Numbered from the stretch's first letter, positions 1-9,144 are shown. The stretch: DNA of 64,000 nt from Thermosediminibacter litoriperuensis (GCF_008124715.1 NZ_VNHO01000001.1:62001-126000); one strand, 5' to 3'. Translations and numbers: made by a program. The notes: generated from the letters alone by a model not told the origin.

Positions 1-490
1 TTGCATAATGGAGAAATAGTGCTAAATCCTTTTCTCTGGTTTGCCTGAACATAAAATCCCTCAGTGGCCTCTGTGCTATATGTAAAGCATCCTGCGTGCT
101 TACTTCTTCTCTGATATAGGGTTGAACCGCATTTTTGTTTATATCGGCAAATACAGGAGCCATGACGAAGAATGTAATGAACAGCGCCAGTCCAATAAGA
201 ACTTGATTCGGAGGGACCTGCTGAACCCCAAGACCACTGCGTACAAATGAAAGCACGATTACTATTCTTATAAACGAAGTCATCATTATGAGGATGGACG
301 GAGCCAGAGACAGTATTGTCAGAATAAGTATTACCTGCAATGTTAAAGCCGTTTCCTGGGGATTGCGCGCCGATCTTACAAAATCCAGTACGGGTATAGG
401 CGGTTCTGGAGCAGCCAAAGCCGTTATTGGTATTAATAAAAGGGTTATGGCTGCGAAAAGCGCCCTGACCCATCTAATTCTCTTCTTCAT
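1..490 (-). CDS. fliP: FliP, flagellar type III export gate protein (partial, C-terminus beyond window)
   Basis: Core membrane component of the flagellar protein export gate (FliP/Q/R). The 163 visible codons begin with a cleavable-looking signal peptide (MKKRIRW, a hydrophobic stretch, then ITALAA) and continue into the family block ILILTILSLAPSILIMMTSF, followed by RIVIVLSFVRSGLG, QVPPNQVLIGLALF and QPYI. These are hallmark FliP sequences. The ATG overlaps the stop of the preceding fliO (ATGA), so translation is probably coupled; no strong ribosome binding site is visible. The gene runs off the left edge without a stop. fliQ, fliR, flhB and flhA would be expected beyond the edge. Confidence 0.95.
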   Translation of the reverse strand, partial: MKKRIRWVRALFAAITLLLIPITALAAPEPPIPVLDFVRSARNPQETALTLQVILILTILSLAPSILIMMTSFIRIVIVLSFVRSGLGVQQVPPNQVLIGLALFITFFVMAPVFADINKNAVQPYIREEVSTQDALHIAQRPLRDFMFRQTREKDLALFLHYA

Positions 491-1035
491 AATTTGTCAT
501 CACCATCTTTAATACTGTGAATACTCTTTATTTTATTTAAAAAATTATCAAGTTGATTTCCAAAATTCCTGTTTCCAAAACTACCGGTGTTTTCAGCCTC
601 ATAAATTAATTCCGCAGTTTTTTCATCCAGCTCTCCGATTAGACAAATCTCCCTTTCGGACGCAGCCAATACTTGTAGCCCCATTGGAGACTTAATTATA
701 AATACCCGGTTGTGGGAATCCAGATGCAGTACATCCACTACTTCCATGTACTTGCTCTTCCAGCGGGGATACGGTGTATATCTGGCCAGCCATCGGGTAG
801 TTATAAACGCCAGGATGCACACGAAAACTATAGTTATAAAATACACCGCGAACTTCAAAATGATCTGCCACGGGGAAGTCTGTTGTGAATCGCCAGGTTC
901 TTCAAAACTGTACTTTTTTAAATTATCTACATCTATTGGATCACCATCATCCCCCAGTGCCGCCCAGCTCCCTTTAAATCCTAAAAACAACACTACTAAA
1001 ATAATCAAAGCGTATACACCGTATTTTTTTTTCAT
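487..1035 (-). CDS. fliO: FliO/FliZ-family flagellar biosynthesis protein
   Basis: Assembly factor for the FliP/FliR export-gate complex. The 182-residue product has an N-terminal hydrophobic segment (about residues 5-25, possibly a signal peptide), a short acidic linker, a transmembrane helix at about 57-79, and a cytoplasmic domain with the family pattern YMEVVDVLHLDSHNRVFIIK ... ICLIGELDEKTAELI. The family is poorly conserved. The call rests on this architecture together with the position between cheY and fliP. The start has GAAGGT nine bases upstream. Its stop overlaps the fliP start. Confidence 0.85.
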   Translation of the reverse strand: MKKKYGVYALIILVVLFLGFKGSWAALGDDGDPIDVDNLKKYSFEEPGDSQQTSPWQIILKFAVYFITIVFVCILAFITTRWLARYTPYPRWKSKYMEVVDVLHLDSHNRVFIIKSPMGLQVLAASEREICLIGELDEKTAELIYEAENTGSFGNRNFGNQLDNFLNKIKSIHSIKDGDDKL

Positions 1036-1048
1036 GTTGCTACCTTCT

Positions 1049-1408
1049 TTACGCCAAAGCTTTCTTAACAGCTTCCAGTACCCTGTCCGGCTGAAACGGT
1101 TTAACGACGAAATCCCTAGCTCCGGCCTGTATCGCGTCTATCACCATTGCCTGCTGTCCCATTGCGGAACACATTATTATCCTCGCATCGGGATCTATAC
1201 TTTTTATCCTCCGAACGGCTTCTATGCCATCCATTTCCGGCATTGTAATATCCATTACAACGAGACTGGGCCTCAATTCTTTAAACTTCTCTACGGCAAC
1301 AGCGCCGTTTTCGGCTTCTCCCACAACCTCATACCCATTCTTTGTGAGTATGTCTTTAATCATCATCCTCATAAATGCAGCATCATCTACGATTAAAATT
1401 CCTGCCAT
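1049..1408 (-). CDS. cheY: CheY-type chemotaxis response regulator
   Basis: Single-domain receiver of 119 residues. The phosphorylation site is Asp53 (in MDITMPEMDG), the acidic pocket is Asp8-Asp9, the Thr/Ser switch position is Ser81 and the conserved lysine is Lys103 (VVKPF). There is no output domain, as expected for CheY, which binds FliM and FliY at the motor switch when phosphorylated. It lies directly after fliY and before fliO in the flagellar operon, as in Bacillus and Clostridia. A GGGGGATGAG binding site precedes the ATG. Being a CheY rather than another stand-alone receiver is inferred from this position. Confidence 0.92.
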   Translation of the reverse strand: MAGILIVDDAAFMRMMIKDILTKNGYEVVGEAENGAVAVEKFKELRPSLVVMDITMPEMDGIEAVRRIKSIDPDARIIMCSAMGQQAMVIDAIQAGARDFVVKPFQPDRVLEAVKKALA

Positions 1409-1426
1409 TTTTACTCATCCCCCCGG

Positions 1427-2515
1427 TTACTGTAAGTAATTTATTTTCTCAAAAGAATTTAAAATTTCGGTTATTCTCACTCCGAAACTTTCATCGATCA
1501 CTACAACCTCTCCTCTAGCGATAAGTTTACCGTTTACGAGGATATCTACCGGCTCTCCCGCAAGTTTTTCCAGCTCAATTATCGAGCCCGGTCCTATTTC
1601 CAGTATCTCTTTTATTTTTTTAACCGTTCTCCCCAATTCTACCGATATTTCAAGGGGAACGTCCATGATGAGATCCAGTGAAGATTTCTTGCTGGAAGTT
1701 ACACCCTCACTGAAGTCCTCTAGTTCCACAGGTTTTACACCAACCTTTTCTCCTTTTTTCTCATGCACGGGCTTTTGCGGTTCAGGCGGAGCATTTTCAA
1801 GAACAGGTTCATCCGCATCCCCGCTTTTTGAAGCTTCAAGGGGAATTCCCCTTGATATGGATATCAACTCACTCACCAACTCTTTTGCAAAAGGAATTGA
1901 CATGAGGAGCATTATTTCGCTTTCTATTAAGTCTCCCACTTCCATTTTAAATGAAATCTTCACTATCTTTTCGCCTTTATTGAAATAACTTTTGAGCGAC
2001 TCGTCGTCTAAATTTATGCGCTTCAGCTTGGGTGGGGAAATGTTGATATTTTTTTTCAACAGCGTAGAAAGCGAGGTGGCCGAGGACCCCATCATCTGAT
2101 TCATCGCCTCTCCAACGGCACTTAATCTCAACTCATCGAGCTCCACCTCGGTATTCCTGCCGTCCCCTCCCATCATAAGGTCAGCGATAATTTTTGCGTC
2201 ATCTTCCTTCATTATTAAAATTGTGCTTCCCTCGATACCCTCAGTATGATCCACTATAATCGCAATAAAAGGTATGGAGTATTTCTCCTGCAATTTTTCT
2301 ACAGTGATGAGAGTTACATCAGGGGTAGTTATAGTTACCTTGTTTCTCAAGAGGGTATAAAGGGTTGTAGCAGAAGTACCAATGGATATGTTGCCTATTT
2401 CACCCAGGGCGTCGATCTCCTCTTGAGAAAGAAATTCCCCCTCATCCTGATTCAAAAGGGATTTATTCAACAGCTCATTTATTTCCTCCTGCGATAAAAT
2501 TCGATTTTCATCCAT
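1427..2515 (-). CDS. fliY: FliY, flagellar switch protein with CheC-like phosphatase and FliN domains
   Basis: Switch-complex (C-ring) protein of 362 residues that in Bacillus dephosphorylates CheY-P. An N-terminal EEINELL-type motif resembles the FliM CheY-binding peptide. Two copies of the CheC/FliY phosphatase signature (D/S-x3-E-x2-N-x22-P) are intact: Asp35-Glu39-Asn42 and Ser132-Glu136-Asn139. A variable linker is followed by a C-terminal FliN/SpoA domain (about 280-355). The frame is open to a GTG at 2533 and an ATG at 2524, but the ATG at 2515 is preferred: it has GAGAGG about ten bases upstream and overlaps the fliM stop. FliY replaces FliN in this lineage. Confidence 0.93.
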   Translation of the reverse strand: MDENRILSQEEINELLNKSLLNQDEGEFLSQEEIDALGEIGNISIGTSATTLYTLLRNKVTITTPDVTLITVEKLQEKYSIPFIAIIVDHTEGIEGSTILIMKEDDAKIIADLMMGGDGRNTEVELDELRLSAVGEAMNQMMGSSATSLSTLLKKNINISPPKLKRINLDDESLKSYFNKGEKIVKISFKMEVGDLIESEIMLLMSIPFAKELVSELISISRGIPLEASKSGDADEPVLENAPPEPQKPVHEKKGEKVGVKPVELEDFSEGVTSSKKSSLDLIMDVPLEISVELGRTVKKIKEILEIGPGSIIELEKLAGEPVDILVNGKLIARGEVVVIDESFGVRITEILNSFEKINYLQ

Positions 2516-3503
2516 TCGCTTCATCCCTCTCACTTATAACTTTAGTAATCCTTACCGCAAACCTTCCATTTCTCTTGCCCATTATACCTTTGTATTTAAG
2601 TTTATCGTATACGTAAACATCCATCTCGCTATTAACACGCTTGTCCAGCTGTATTACATCCCCTATATCCAGATCTAAAAATTCTCTAACGGTTATTTGA
2701 GCTTTGCCGATCTCAGCCCTTATCTCGGCATTTACATTTTCCAGCTTTCTGGATAGGGTTTTTATAAAGCTTTCGGAGCTCTCCTTTTTGCTGGTCGATA
2801 ACCATATCTTGGTAGAAAGTCTTGACATAACAGGTTCAATTACTATATATGGTATGCAGATATTTATCAGCCCATCGGTCTTGCCTATACGCGCATTGAT
2901 TGTAATTAAAGCTATAGCCTCATTGGGTGAAACCAATTGAACGAATTGCGGATTTGTCTCAAGTTTATCAAAAACGGGATGAATTTCTAGAATATCCTGC
3001 CACGCTTCCTCCATCAGCTTAACTATTCTGGAATAAACCCTTTGAATGATATTAGTTTCGATTTCGGTAGGCTCTCTGGTTTTATCCTTATATTCACCGC
3101 TCCCTCCTAAAAGCCTGTCTATTATTGAAAAAACCATAGATACGTTCATTGCGATAATTATAGCTCCCCTTAACGGCTGGAAATCGACTATCCCTATGAT
3201 GGATGGATTTGGGATGGAGGATATGAATTCCGAATAAGGCATCTGGTCAACACTGGATGCATTTATTTGAACCAGGGTCCTTAACTGTGTGGAAAAAAAT
3301 GTGATGAGTTGCCTGGCAAAATTTTCATGGATAAGGTGGAGTGTATTGAGCTGCTCTTTCGAAAATTTATCGGGCTTTTTAAAATCGTAAACCTTTATTT
3401 TCGTTTCAAAAGCTTCTTTTTTTATCTCTTCAGCTTTTATTTCGCCTGTAGTTAGTGCAGTTATTAGAGCGTCTATTTCACTCTGAGAAAGAATTTCGGA
3501 CAA
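2508..3503 (-). CDS. fliM: FliM, flagellar motor switch protein
   Basis: C-ring protein of 331 residues linking CheY-P binding to rotor switching. The N-terminus carries the CheY-binding peptide pattern LSQSEIDALI (about residues 5-14). The middle domain (about 45-235) is CheC-like but lacks the catalytic Glu/Asn pairs, as is usual for FliM. The C-terminus (about 255-325) is a SpoA/FliN-type domain with DLDIGDVIQLDKRVN. Downstream, its last bases overlap the start of fliY. Upstream lies fliL with a 17-base gap. Confidence 0.95.
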   Translation of the reverse strand: MSEILSQSEIDALITALTTGEIKAEEIKKEAFETKIKVYDFKKPDKFSKEQLNTLHLIHENFARQLITFFSTQLRTLVQINASSVDQMPYSEFISSIPNPSIIGIVDFQPLRGAIIIAMNVSMVFSIIDRLLGGSGEYKDKTREPTEIETNIIQRVYSRIVKLMEEAWQDILEIHPVFDKLETNPQFVQLVSPNEAIALITINARIGKTDGLINICIPYIVIEPVMSRLSTKIWLSTSKKESSESFIKTLSRKLENVNAEIRAEIGKAQITVREFLDLDIGDVIQLDKRVNSEMDVYVYDKLKYKGIMGKRNGRFAVRITKVISERDEANG

Positions 3504-3520
3504 ATTACAGACCTCCTTAG

Positions 3521-3949
3521 CTAGTTTACAAGTATGTTCGTAAATAATACATCCTCTACTTTCCCCTTCTCCACCACCGTATTCATCATGTCTTTCAATT
3601 CTTTTTTTAGAATTTGCATACCCTTACTATCCTTTACGGAGTCATAGGTCTTTGACCGTAGGATAGAATAAACTCTGTCTTTTATTTCATACTCTTTAGT
3701 CTGCATCTCTTTTTCCGTTTCCTTATCACCCAATATGCATACGATTGAAAGTTTAATATAGCCTTTGTCGGAGAGATTTGTCAGGTAATCCCCCAACTGA
3801 TAAGTTATATATTGTTTTTTCTCTCCTTTTTCTCCGCCCTCTGCTATCAAGTTTCTTGCGATAAAATACGCAGTAGCTGTAGAAATTATCATGAATAATA
3901 CGAGTATTATCAGCAAGCCGAATACGGACTGCATCCTACTTTTTGACAT
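3521..3949 (-). CDS. fliL: FliL, flagellar basal body-associated protein
   Basis: Stator-associated membrane protein of about 142 residues: one transmembrane helix (about 9-30) followed by a periplasm-facing domain with the FliL pattern YQLGDYLTNLSDKGYIKLSI and a C-terminal VLFTNILVN. The frame extends upstream to a GTG at 3967, but the ATG at 3949 has a near-ideal GGAGGT six bases before it and gives the usual short basic N-terminus, so it is chosen. The binding site lies just past the motB stop, so the two genes are tightly packed. Confidence 0.9.
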   Translation of the reverse strand: MSKSRMQSVFGLLIILVLFMIISTATAYFIARNLIAEGGEKGEKKQYITYQLGDYLTNLSDKGYIKLSIVCILGDKETEKEMQTKEYEIKDRVYSILRSKTYDSVKDSKGMQILKKELKDMMNTVVEKGKVEDVLFTNILVN

Positions 3950-3963
3950 GAATTTACCTCCAT

Positions 3964-4716
3964 TCACCTGGGCTCCTGTGACCCTGAGGAAGAATTTAAT
4001 ATTATTATGTCCACACGCCTGTTCAGGGCCCTGTTCTTCTCGGAATCATTGGGCGCAATAGGGTGGTATTCCCCGTAACCCGCAGCAGAGATTATGCGAG
4101 GGGATATATTATGTTTTTCAATAAAATACCTTACCACATTCACCGCCCTCGTTGTGGACAGTTCCCAGTTTGAAGGAAATTCCCTGGTATGGATGGGCAC
4201 ATTGTCCGTGTGCCCTTCAACTCTAATAGGACGCCGGCTCTGTCTCAAGATAGGTGCGATTTTATCCAGTACCTGCCTGGCATCCTCTCTTAAGTAAGCC
4301 TTACCGGAATCGAAAAGAGCTCCTTCCATAAATCTTATCGCAAGTCCCCTTTCATCCATGCCCACCCTTATCCCTTTGAAATTATTTTCTTCTATTATTT
4401 CGAGAATGGTGTTTTCTAAATTCCGCAATTCCCTTTCTTCTCTGCCCTCGGGTAAATTCTCACCAACTAGGCCGCCCTCGATAAAACTTTTCTTTGTCAG
4501 GGTTCTCCCGCCATCTAATATACCTAAAGAGCCCTGTAAAGAAGTCATAGCCATATCGAACTTTTTCGCATCAATATTCGAAAGAGCAAAAAGCAGGACG
4601 AAAAATATAAGGATTTGAGTGATAAGGTCACCATATGTAGTCATCCAGAGAGGAGCACCGGGAGGGCTATCGTTGCCCCCTCCGTTTCTCCTTCTAACGC
4701 CAGGCAAGGCTATCAC
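3964..4716 (-). CDS. motB: MotB, flagellar stator protein with OmpA-like peptidoglycan-binding domain
   Basis: Stator subunit of 250 residues. One N-terminal transmembrane helix (about 26-48) contains the ion-binding aspartate in WMTTYGD (Asp30). A plug/linker segment precedes a C-terminal OmpA-like domain with VEGHTDNVP and NRALNRRVDI, which anchors the stator to peptidoglycan. The start is a GTG overlapping the end of motA by 23 bases; the ribosome binding site is weak, suggesting coupled translation. The sequence alone does not show whether the motor uses H+ or Na+. A motAB pair inside the flagellar operon, rather than elsewhere, is common in Clostridia. Confidence 0.95.
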   Translation of the reverse strand: MIALPGVRRRNGGGNDSPPGAPLWMTTYGDLITQILIFFVLLFALSNIDAKKFDMAMTSLQGSLGILDGGRTLTKKSFIEGGLVGENLPEGREERELRNLENTILEIIEENNFKGIRVGMDERGLAIRFMEGALFDSGKAYLREDARQVLDKIAPILRQSRRPIRVEGHTDNVPIHTREFPSNWELSTTRAVNVVRYFIEKHNISPRIISAAGYGEYHPIAPNDSEKNRALNRRVDIIILNSSSGSQEPR

Positions 4717-5500
4717 CGCTTTCGGGAGAAGTGCCCCTTTCTTTTAACGTCTCTCTCAGTTTCGGGGCCAGGAATGCTTTGAGTTTTTCTTCGATAATCC
4801 TGGGGTTTTCTCCGGCCTGTATGGAAAGAATACCTTCTATCATTACCTCTTTCATTAGAATTTCCTGTTTGCTACGAACCTTCAGTTTGCCGGCAATAGG
4901 AAGAAAAAGAAAATTGGCAAGAGTTGCCCCGTAAAAGGTGGTTATGAGAGCCACGGCCATACCCGGGCCTACGGCGCTAGGATCATCTAATTTGTTCAAC
5001 ATCTGGATCAAACCGATTATGGTACCTATCAACCCGTATGCGGGAGCTAAGGCGCCCATAGTTTCAAATATGCTCTGGCCTTCTTTATGTCTTTCTTCAA
5101 GAAAAGCGAGTTCCGTTTCCAGGATATTTTTAACGAGCTCAGGATCGGTACCGTCCACCACCAGCATTATGCCTCTTTTCATAAAATCGTCTTGAATCTG
5201 AGCTGCAGTATCTTCGAGAGCCAGAAGTCCTTCTCTCCTGGCTGTATCCGCCAAGTTTACTATTGTCCGGATTATCTCTTCACTGCTCATCTGTTTTTCT
5301 ATAACAACATTTTTAAGTATTTTCACGACCTCTATGAGTTTGGAGAGAGGATAATTTATAAGAGTTGAAGCCACAACACCTCCTAATACTATCAGCATTG
5401 AAGGTATATTTATAAAAGCGCTAATGGGTCCCCCCATGTATATGGCCCATAGGAAAATTGCCAGCCCACCTATTATTCCAATTATTGTAGCGCGATCCAT
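4694..5500 (-). CDS. motA: MotA, flagellar stator ion-channel protein
   Basis: Stator subunit of 268 residues that forms the ion channel with MotB and pushes on FliG. Four hydrophobic segments are visible (about 5-22, 33-50, 148-170 and 180-200). The cytoplasmic loop contains TARREGLLALE, the family motif, and the third segment begins GALAPAYGLIGTIIGLI. The ATG overlaps the flbD stop (TGATG), so the two are translationally coupled. Confidence 0.95.
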   Translation of the reverse strand: MDRATIIGIIGGLAIFLWAIYMGGPISAFINIPSMLIVLGGVVASTLINYPLSKLIEVVKILKNVVIEKQMSSEEIIRTIVNLADTARREGLLALEDTAAQIQDDFMKRGIMLVVDGTDPELVKNILETELAFLEERHKEGQSIFETMGALAPAYGLIGTIIGLIQMLNKLDDPSAVGPGMAVALITTFYGATLANFLFLPIAGKLKVRSKQEILMKEVMIEGILSIQAGENPRIIEEKLKAFLAPKLRETLKERGTSPESGDSLAWR

Positions 5501-5694
5501 CAGCCTTCACTTCCCTTTACAATTCTTCTTTTATATTCAATAACCTTGTCCACTACTTCTTCAGGCGATTCCCGCACTATGTATGTCCTCTCGTTAGTCA
5601 GTTTTATTACGGTATCCGGTGTCGGCTCTATTGTTTCAATTAGCTCAGCATTCAGGTAAAATCTCCTGCCGTTCAATTTGGTGAGTTCAACCAA
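5500..5694 (-). CDS. flbD: FlbD-family flagellar protein
   Basis: Small protein of 64 residues of the FlbD/SwrD family, which in Bacillus is needed for stator power (swarming). The core LTKLNGRRFYLNAELIETIE, followed by PDTVIKLTNERTYIVRES, matches the family. An ATG at 5712 would add six residues, but a TTG at 5694 has AGAGGTG at good spacing and yields the usual N-terminus (Met-Val-Glu-Leu-Thr). It lies between flgE and motA, the usual place of this gene. Confidence 0.85.
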   Translation of the reverse strand: MVELTKLNGRRFYLNAELIETIEPTPDTVIKLTNERTYIVRESPEEVVDKVIEYKRRIVKGSEG

Positions 5695-5746
5695 AATCAC
5701 ACCTCTTTTCATCAGCCCGGGCTAAAGAGCCCGGGCTCCGTGAAGA

Positions 5747-6955
5747 TTACCTCTTGATATTCACCAGTTCCTGAAGCATTTCGTCAGATGCCGTGATTAT
5801 TCTAGAATTAGCCTGGAAACCCCTTTGGGTTATTATCATCTGGGTGAACTCTTCGGCCAGATCGACATTGGACATTTCCAGCGAACCCGGCGATATGGTT
5901 CCCCTTCCTCCGGTGCCTGCCATGCCTATCTGCGGTTCACCCGAGTTGTTGGAATAGGTGTACATGTTCCTTCCGGCTTTTATAAGGCCGGACGGGTTGT
6001 CGAAGATCGCCAGGGCCACCTGGGCCAGTTCCATATTCTGGCCGTTGTCAAACACCCCCGTTATAGTACCGGTAGAATCCACCGAGATGCCAAGCAGGGT
6101 ACCAGCAGGGTAACCGTCCTGGTAGGAGAGGTCTATGGTGGTCTCTTTTGCGTATTGGGTTACATTGGAGAAATCAAGATCGAATGTAATGGGCTCCGCC
6201 CCATTTACGTTAAGTGTAATTGGGGTGCTTGGGTTTCCTGAAGTCAGTATGCCGTAAGTGTTAAAAGACAGCGTGTCGTTATATATGGATGTATCGGCCG
6301 AGTCTTTTATGTCATAATCCCAGGTATTATCGCCATTTTTTGTAAAAGTAATTGTAAGGTTATGGGCATTTCCTTTGGAATCGTAGACCTTGAACGGGAT
6401 GATGTACTGCGTTCCCACAGGATCCGCGTCGTTTAAATTTTTTGCAAACCTGACATCACTCGTGGCGCTCGCCGCCATCATCATGCCCTTTTTTACTATT
6501 ATCGGGGATATATTCTGCGGCGTCTTTGACTGTGCATTCTGCCACCCCATTACTTTAAACCCGTTGGCTGTATTAACCAGATTACCTTCTTCATCAAATC
6601 CGAAATTGCCGGCTCTCGTATAGTAGTAACCCTGGCCGTCGGACATTATGAAGAAGCCGTCGCCTTCGATGGCAAGATCCGTCATATTCCCCGTGGCCTC
6701 CAGGCTGCTCGGAGTGTGTATCGTATCAATGGCCGCGATTGTCATCCCCAGGCCTACCTGCATCGGGTTCGTTCCACCCCGGTTGCCCTGGGGCGAAGAC
6801 GCTCCTCTCATGGTCTGGCTCAGGGTATCCTGAAAAGTCACCCGGCTTTTTTTATAACCGACCGTATTGACATTGGCTATGTTATTGCCTATTACGTCCA
6901 TTTTTATCTGATGATTTCTCAGGCCGGTTACGCCTGAAAACATTGACCGCATCAT
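5747..6955 (-). CDS. flgE: FlgE, flagellar hook protein
   Basis: Hook subunit of 402 residues, exported by the flagellar type III system. The N-terminal rod/hook signature reads MFSGVTGLRNHQIKMDVIGN followed by NIANVNTVGYK. A middle FlgE D2-type region carries GDGFFIM and the C-terminal coiled part ends in MIITQRGFQANSRIITASDE. Length is typical of Gram-positive hook proteins. GGGGAGG lies about ten bases before the first of two adjacent ATG codons. A 90-base gap separates it from the upstream gene. Confidence 0.95.
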   Translation of the reverse strand: MMRSMFSGVTGLRNHQIKMDVIGNNIANVNTVGYKKSRVTFQDTLSQTMRGASSPQGNRGGTNPMQVGLGMTIAAIDTIHTPSSLEATGNMTDLAIEGDGFFIMSDGQGYYYTRAGNFGFDEEGNLVNTANGFKVMGWQNAQSKTPQNISPIIVKKGMMMAASATSDVRFAKNLNDADPVGTQYIIPFKVYDSKGNAHNLTITFTKNGDNTWDYDIKDSADTSIYNDTLSFNTYGILTSGNPSTPITLNVNGAEPITFDLDFSNVTQYAKETTIDLSYQDGYPAGTLLGISVDSTGTITGVFDNGQNMELAQVALAIFDNPSGLIKAGRNMYTYSNNSGEPQIGMAGTGGRGTISPGSLEMSNVDLAEEFTQMIITQRGFQANSRIITASDEMLQELVNIKR

Positions 6956-7045
6956 AATTTATCTTCCTCCCCGTTTTAATTAATGATTTCGGGGTGCCTG
7001 GACTCCTTCTGTCGATCCGGAGCCTTGAGCCTCCTGTGGTCCGGC

Positions 7046-7435
7046 TCACACTATTACGGCACCATCAATATTTGTAAACACATTCTCTTTGAGGTTGGGT
7101 CCATCAACCGCAGTTATGATAGTCCTGTTTTTTACACTGACAATAAAAGCTATGTCGTTCATGAGTATGAGCGATTCCCTGACACCCTTTTTCTCAGCTT
7201 TGTCCAGGGCGCTGTTGAGTTTTTTGAGCTGTTCAGGCGTCAAATTTATATTCCTTGAACTCATGCGAAGCTGGGCATGTTTTGAAATCTTCAGCTGGTT
7301 GTCCAGCTTTTCTTCTAAAATTTTCTCGAAGCTGCTTGAATCGCGCGAAATTCCTTCTTTTCTTACATTTTGCCCGATAGGTTCAATCCTGTTGGAATAC
7401 AGAACAGCAGGGGAAATTTTTATATACTCGTCCAC
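7046..7435 (-). CDS. Flagellar operon protein, TIGR02530 family
   Basis: Protein of 129 residues matching the conserved flagellar operon protein found between flgD and flgE in Gram-positive bacteria. Typical features are the central SKHAQLRMSSRNINLTPEQL, then LNSALDKAEKKG, ending in FTNIDGAVIV. Its exact function is not established; a role with hook assembly is implied by position only. Start is a GTG with GGATGGTGG upstream. Confidence 0.85.
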   Translation of the reverse strand: MDEYIKISPAVLYSNRIEPIGQNVRKEGISRDSSSFEKILEEKLDNQLKISKHAQLRMSSRNINLTPEQLKKLNSALDKAEKKGVRESLILMNDIAFIVSVKNRTIITAVDGPNLKENVFTNIDGAVIV

Positions 7436-7460
7436 AAAACCACCATCCCGTTTCTGCTCT

Positions 7461-7850
7461 TTACCTTATTTCAAACACATCCCGCAGGGGAACCAACTTT
7501 TCTTCATCTCCGATGATCAAATTTAAATTTCCTTGGTCGAATGCCACGCCCTTTATTATTCCTGAAACATACCCTTCTTTAATACGGGCTTTGGCGGTTT
7601 TTCCTATAACGCTGATCGCAGACATCGCTGAAATCTGGGAATTCAAATTCTGCAGCTGTTCCAGGGACGTAAAAGTTGCAAGCTGCGCTATGTATTCCTT
7701 GCTGTCAAGAGGTTCGAGGGGATTTTGATGCTTCAGTTCGGTTATCAGCAGCTTCAAAAAATCATCTTTTCCGAGCTGGGCTCTGCCGGCTGAAACATTG
7801 TCTGCGCCCCTGTACGTCTGGGAAACTGCCGTAAAATTAACCTTGTCCAC
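7461..7850 (-). CDS. flgD: FlgD, flagellar hook-capping protein (short form)
   Basis: Hook-cap scaffold of 129 residues. The N-terminal export/assembly domain is clear: [35 protein letters not shown]. The C-terminal Ig/tudor-like domains found in enterobacterial FlgD are missing, leaving only a short beta-rich tail; this short form is common in Bacillus and Clostridia. Start is a GTG with GGAGGG upstream. Confidence 0.92.
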   Translation of the reverse strand: MDKVNFTAVSQTYRGADNVSAGRAQLGKDDFLKLLITELKHQNPLEPLDSKEYIAQLATFTSLEQLQNLNSQISAMSAISVIGKTAKARIKEGYVSGIIKGVAFDQGNLNLIIGDEEKLVPLRDVFEIR

Positions 7851-7865
7851 GGTTTAAACCTCCCT

Positions 7866-9110
7866 TCATACTACGTAATTTATCGTACTTGGTCCGAGGA
7901 GTTGGTAATACACGGTTTCCGACCTATCTATTGCTTCAACTTCTTCAAACCTTGTACCCCCGGTGCTCCCGCTACCCGCTTTTTTGAAAGTGTTATACCA
8001 TTCACCATTTTCGAATTTATGCCCGTTTTGATTCATATCCAACTGAGATGAAAATTCATAGACCTTGACTTCGGTAATCGAATAACCCTGCTGTTGAATT
8101 TGATTTTTAATTTCATTAGCATTTGCCTGCAAAGTTTCTCTAATATAAGCATTCTTTACGAAAAGTTCTGCGCTCATTTCCCCCTCAACAGCAACGATCT
8201 TTATGACTATGTCGCCCAGGAATTCAGGCTTGAGCTTGATCCTCATTTCTCTTGCCTGGCCTTTTAAAGCCATCTGGACCTTGGCAACCACCTTATCGAA
8301 TATTTCAGTCTTGAAAAATTGCTCCGGTTTTTGTTCAGTGTTTTTTTCGGCCCCCGCTCTTTCAGTGGTAAACGCTTTATCATCCGCACTCACGTCTATC
8401 GCAGCGTACTGAACACCAACTTTAATAGTTTCAGTTTTATCTTCTAAGGTTTCGACCACCTGCCCGTTAGGTGTCGATTCGTAACTGCCAACTGTGGTTT
8501 TGGCTGTAGTATTTTTATTTATATTTAATACATAGCCATGGCTCGTGGTATTGGAGAGTTCCGATTTGCTTTTACTCTGAACCTGGTTTTTTAGGATCCG
8601 TCCTTCGGTGATTACGTCTCGGGGGACTGTCTGGAGTTTTTTAGTCATGACACTTTTTTGGAGAAAATGTTCAAGATGGTCTTTAAAATCCTGTAAATCT
8701 AAGGATTTTAGTTGCGGTATTGACTCACAGAGTTTTCTGTAGAGCTGTAAAATTTTAAGGTTATCTATCTCCCCGCTCTTTTCAAATTTTATTACTATAT
8801 TTTTCAACAGCGGAAGTACACCTTTATTTAACTGGTTTGCTCCGGTAATTATCCCGGGCATAAGACGATCAGCACTTTCGACGCTATTTGCGGTTTCCTC
8901 CGTCGTTTTTAAATCCTGATATAATAAGTTAATCAACTGGAGCAGAACGCTGCAAACAGCGGCATTTAAATTTTTTTTGTCGGACTCCTGTTGTAAAAGT
9001 CCCAGCAGGTTTTTAAAATCGCCCCGTTCTTCGTCGATATGCCTTCTCCTCAAATCCACTTTTGTTTGATTTGCCAGTACGGGGAAAAAAGCAGCCGATT
9101 CGGCAAACAC
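7866..9110 (-). CDS. fliK: FliK, flagellar hook-length control protein
   Basis: Molecular ruler that switches export from hook to filament subunits. Product is 414 residues: a long, poorly conserved helical N-terminal part and a C-terminal FliK domain (about 270-345) with the family core LKPEFLGDIVIKI, then GEMSAELFV and IKNQIQQQGYSITEVKVY. The frame is open 36 codons further upstream, into the preceding gene, but GTG at 9110 is preceded by a textbook AAAGGAGGTGA and is the clear start. Identification rests on the C-terminal domain and the position before flgD. Confidence 0.88.
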   Translation of the reverse strand: MFAESAAFFPVLANQTKVDLRRRHIDEERGDFKNLLGLLQQESDKKNLNAAVCSVLLQLINLLYQDLKTTEETANSVESADRLMPGIITGANQLNKGVLPLLKNIVIKFEKSGEIDNLKILQLYRKLCESIPQLKSLDLQDFKDHLEHFLQKSVMTKKLQTVPRDVITEGRILKNQVQSKSKSELSNTTSHGYVLNINKNTTAKTTVGSYESTPNGQVVETLEDKTETIKVGVQYAAIDVSADDKAFTTERAGAEKNTEQKPEQFFKTEIFDKVVAKVQMALKGQAREMRIKLKPEFLGDIVIKIVAVEGEMSAELFVKNAYIRETLQANANEIKNQIQQQGYSITEVKVYEFSSQLDMNQNGHKFENGEWYNTFKKAGSGSTGGTRFEEVEAIDRSETVYYQLLGPSTINYVV

Positions 9111-9144
9111 GTTCTTCACCTCCTTTCTCTGCCTTTCTTTTATA

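Noticed and set aside
710-1396. 228-codon plus-strand frame across fliO and cheY
   Set aside because: It spans two genuine genes and their gap on the other strand and encodes no known motif.
6956-7045. Regulatory hairpin between the TIGR02530 gene and flgE
   Set aside because: GAGCC/GGCTC pairing is only five bases with a long loop and no T-run.
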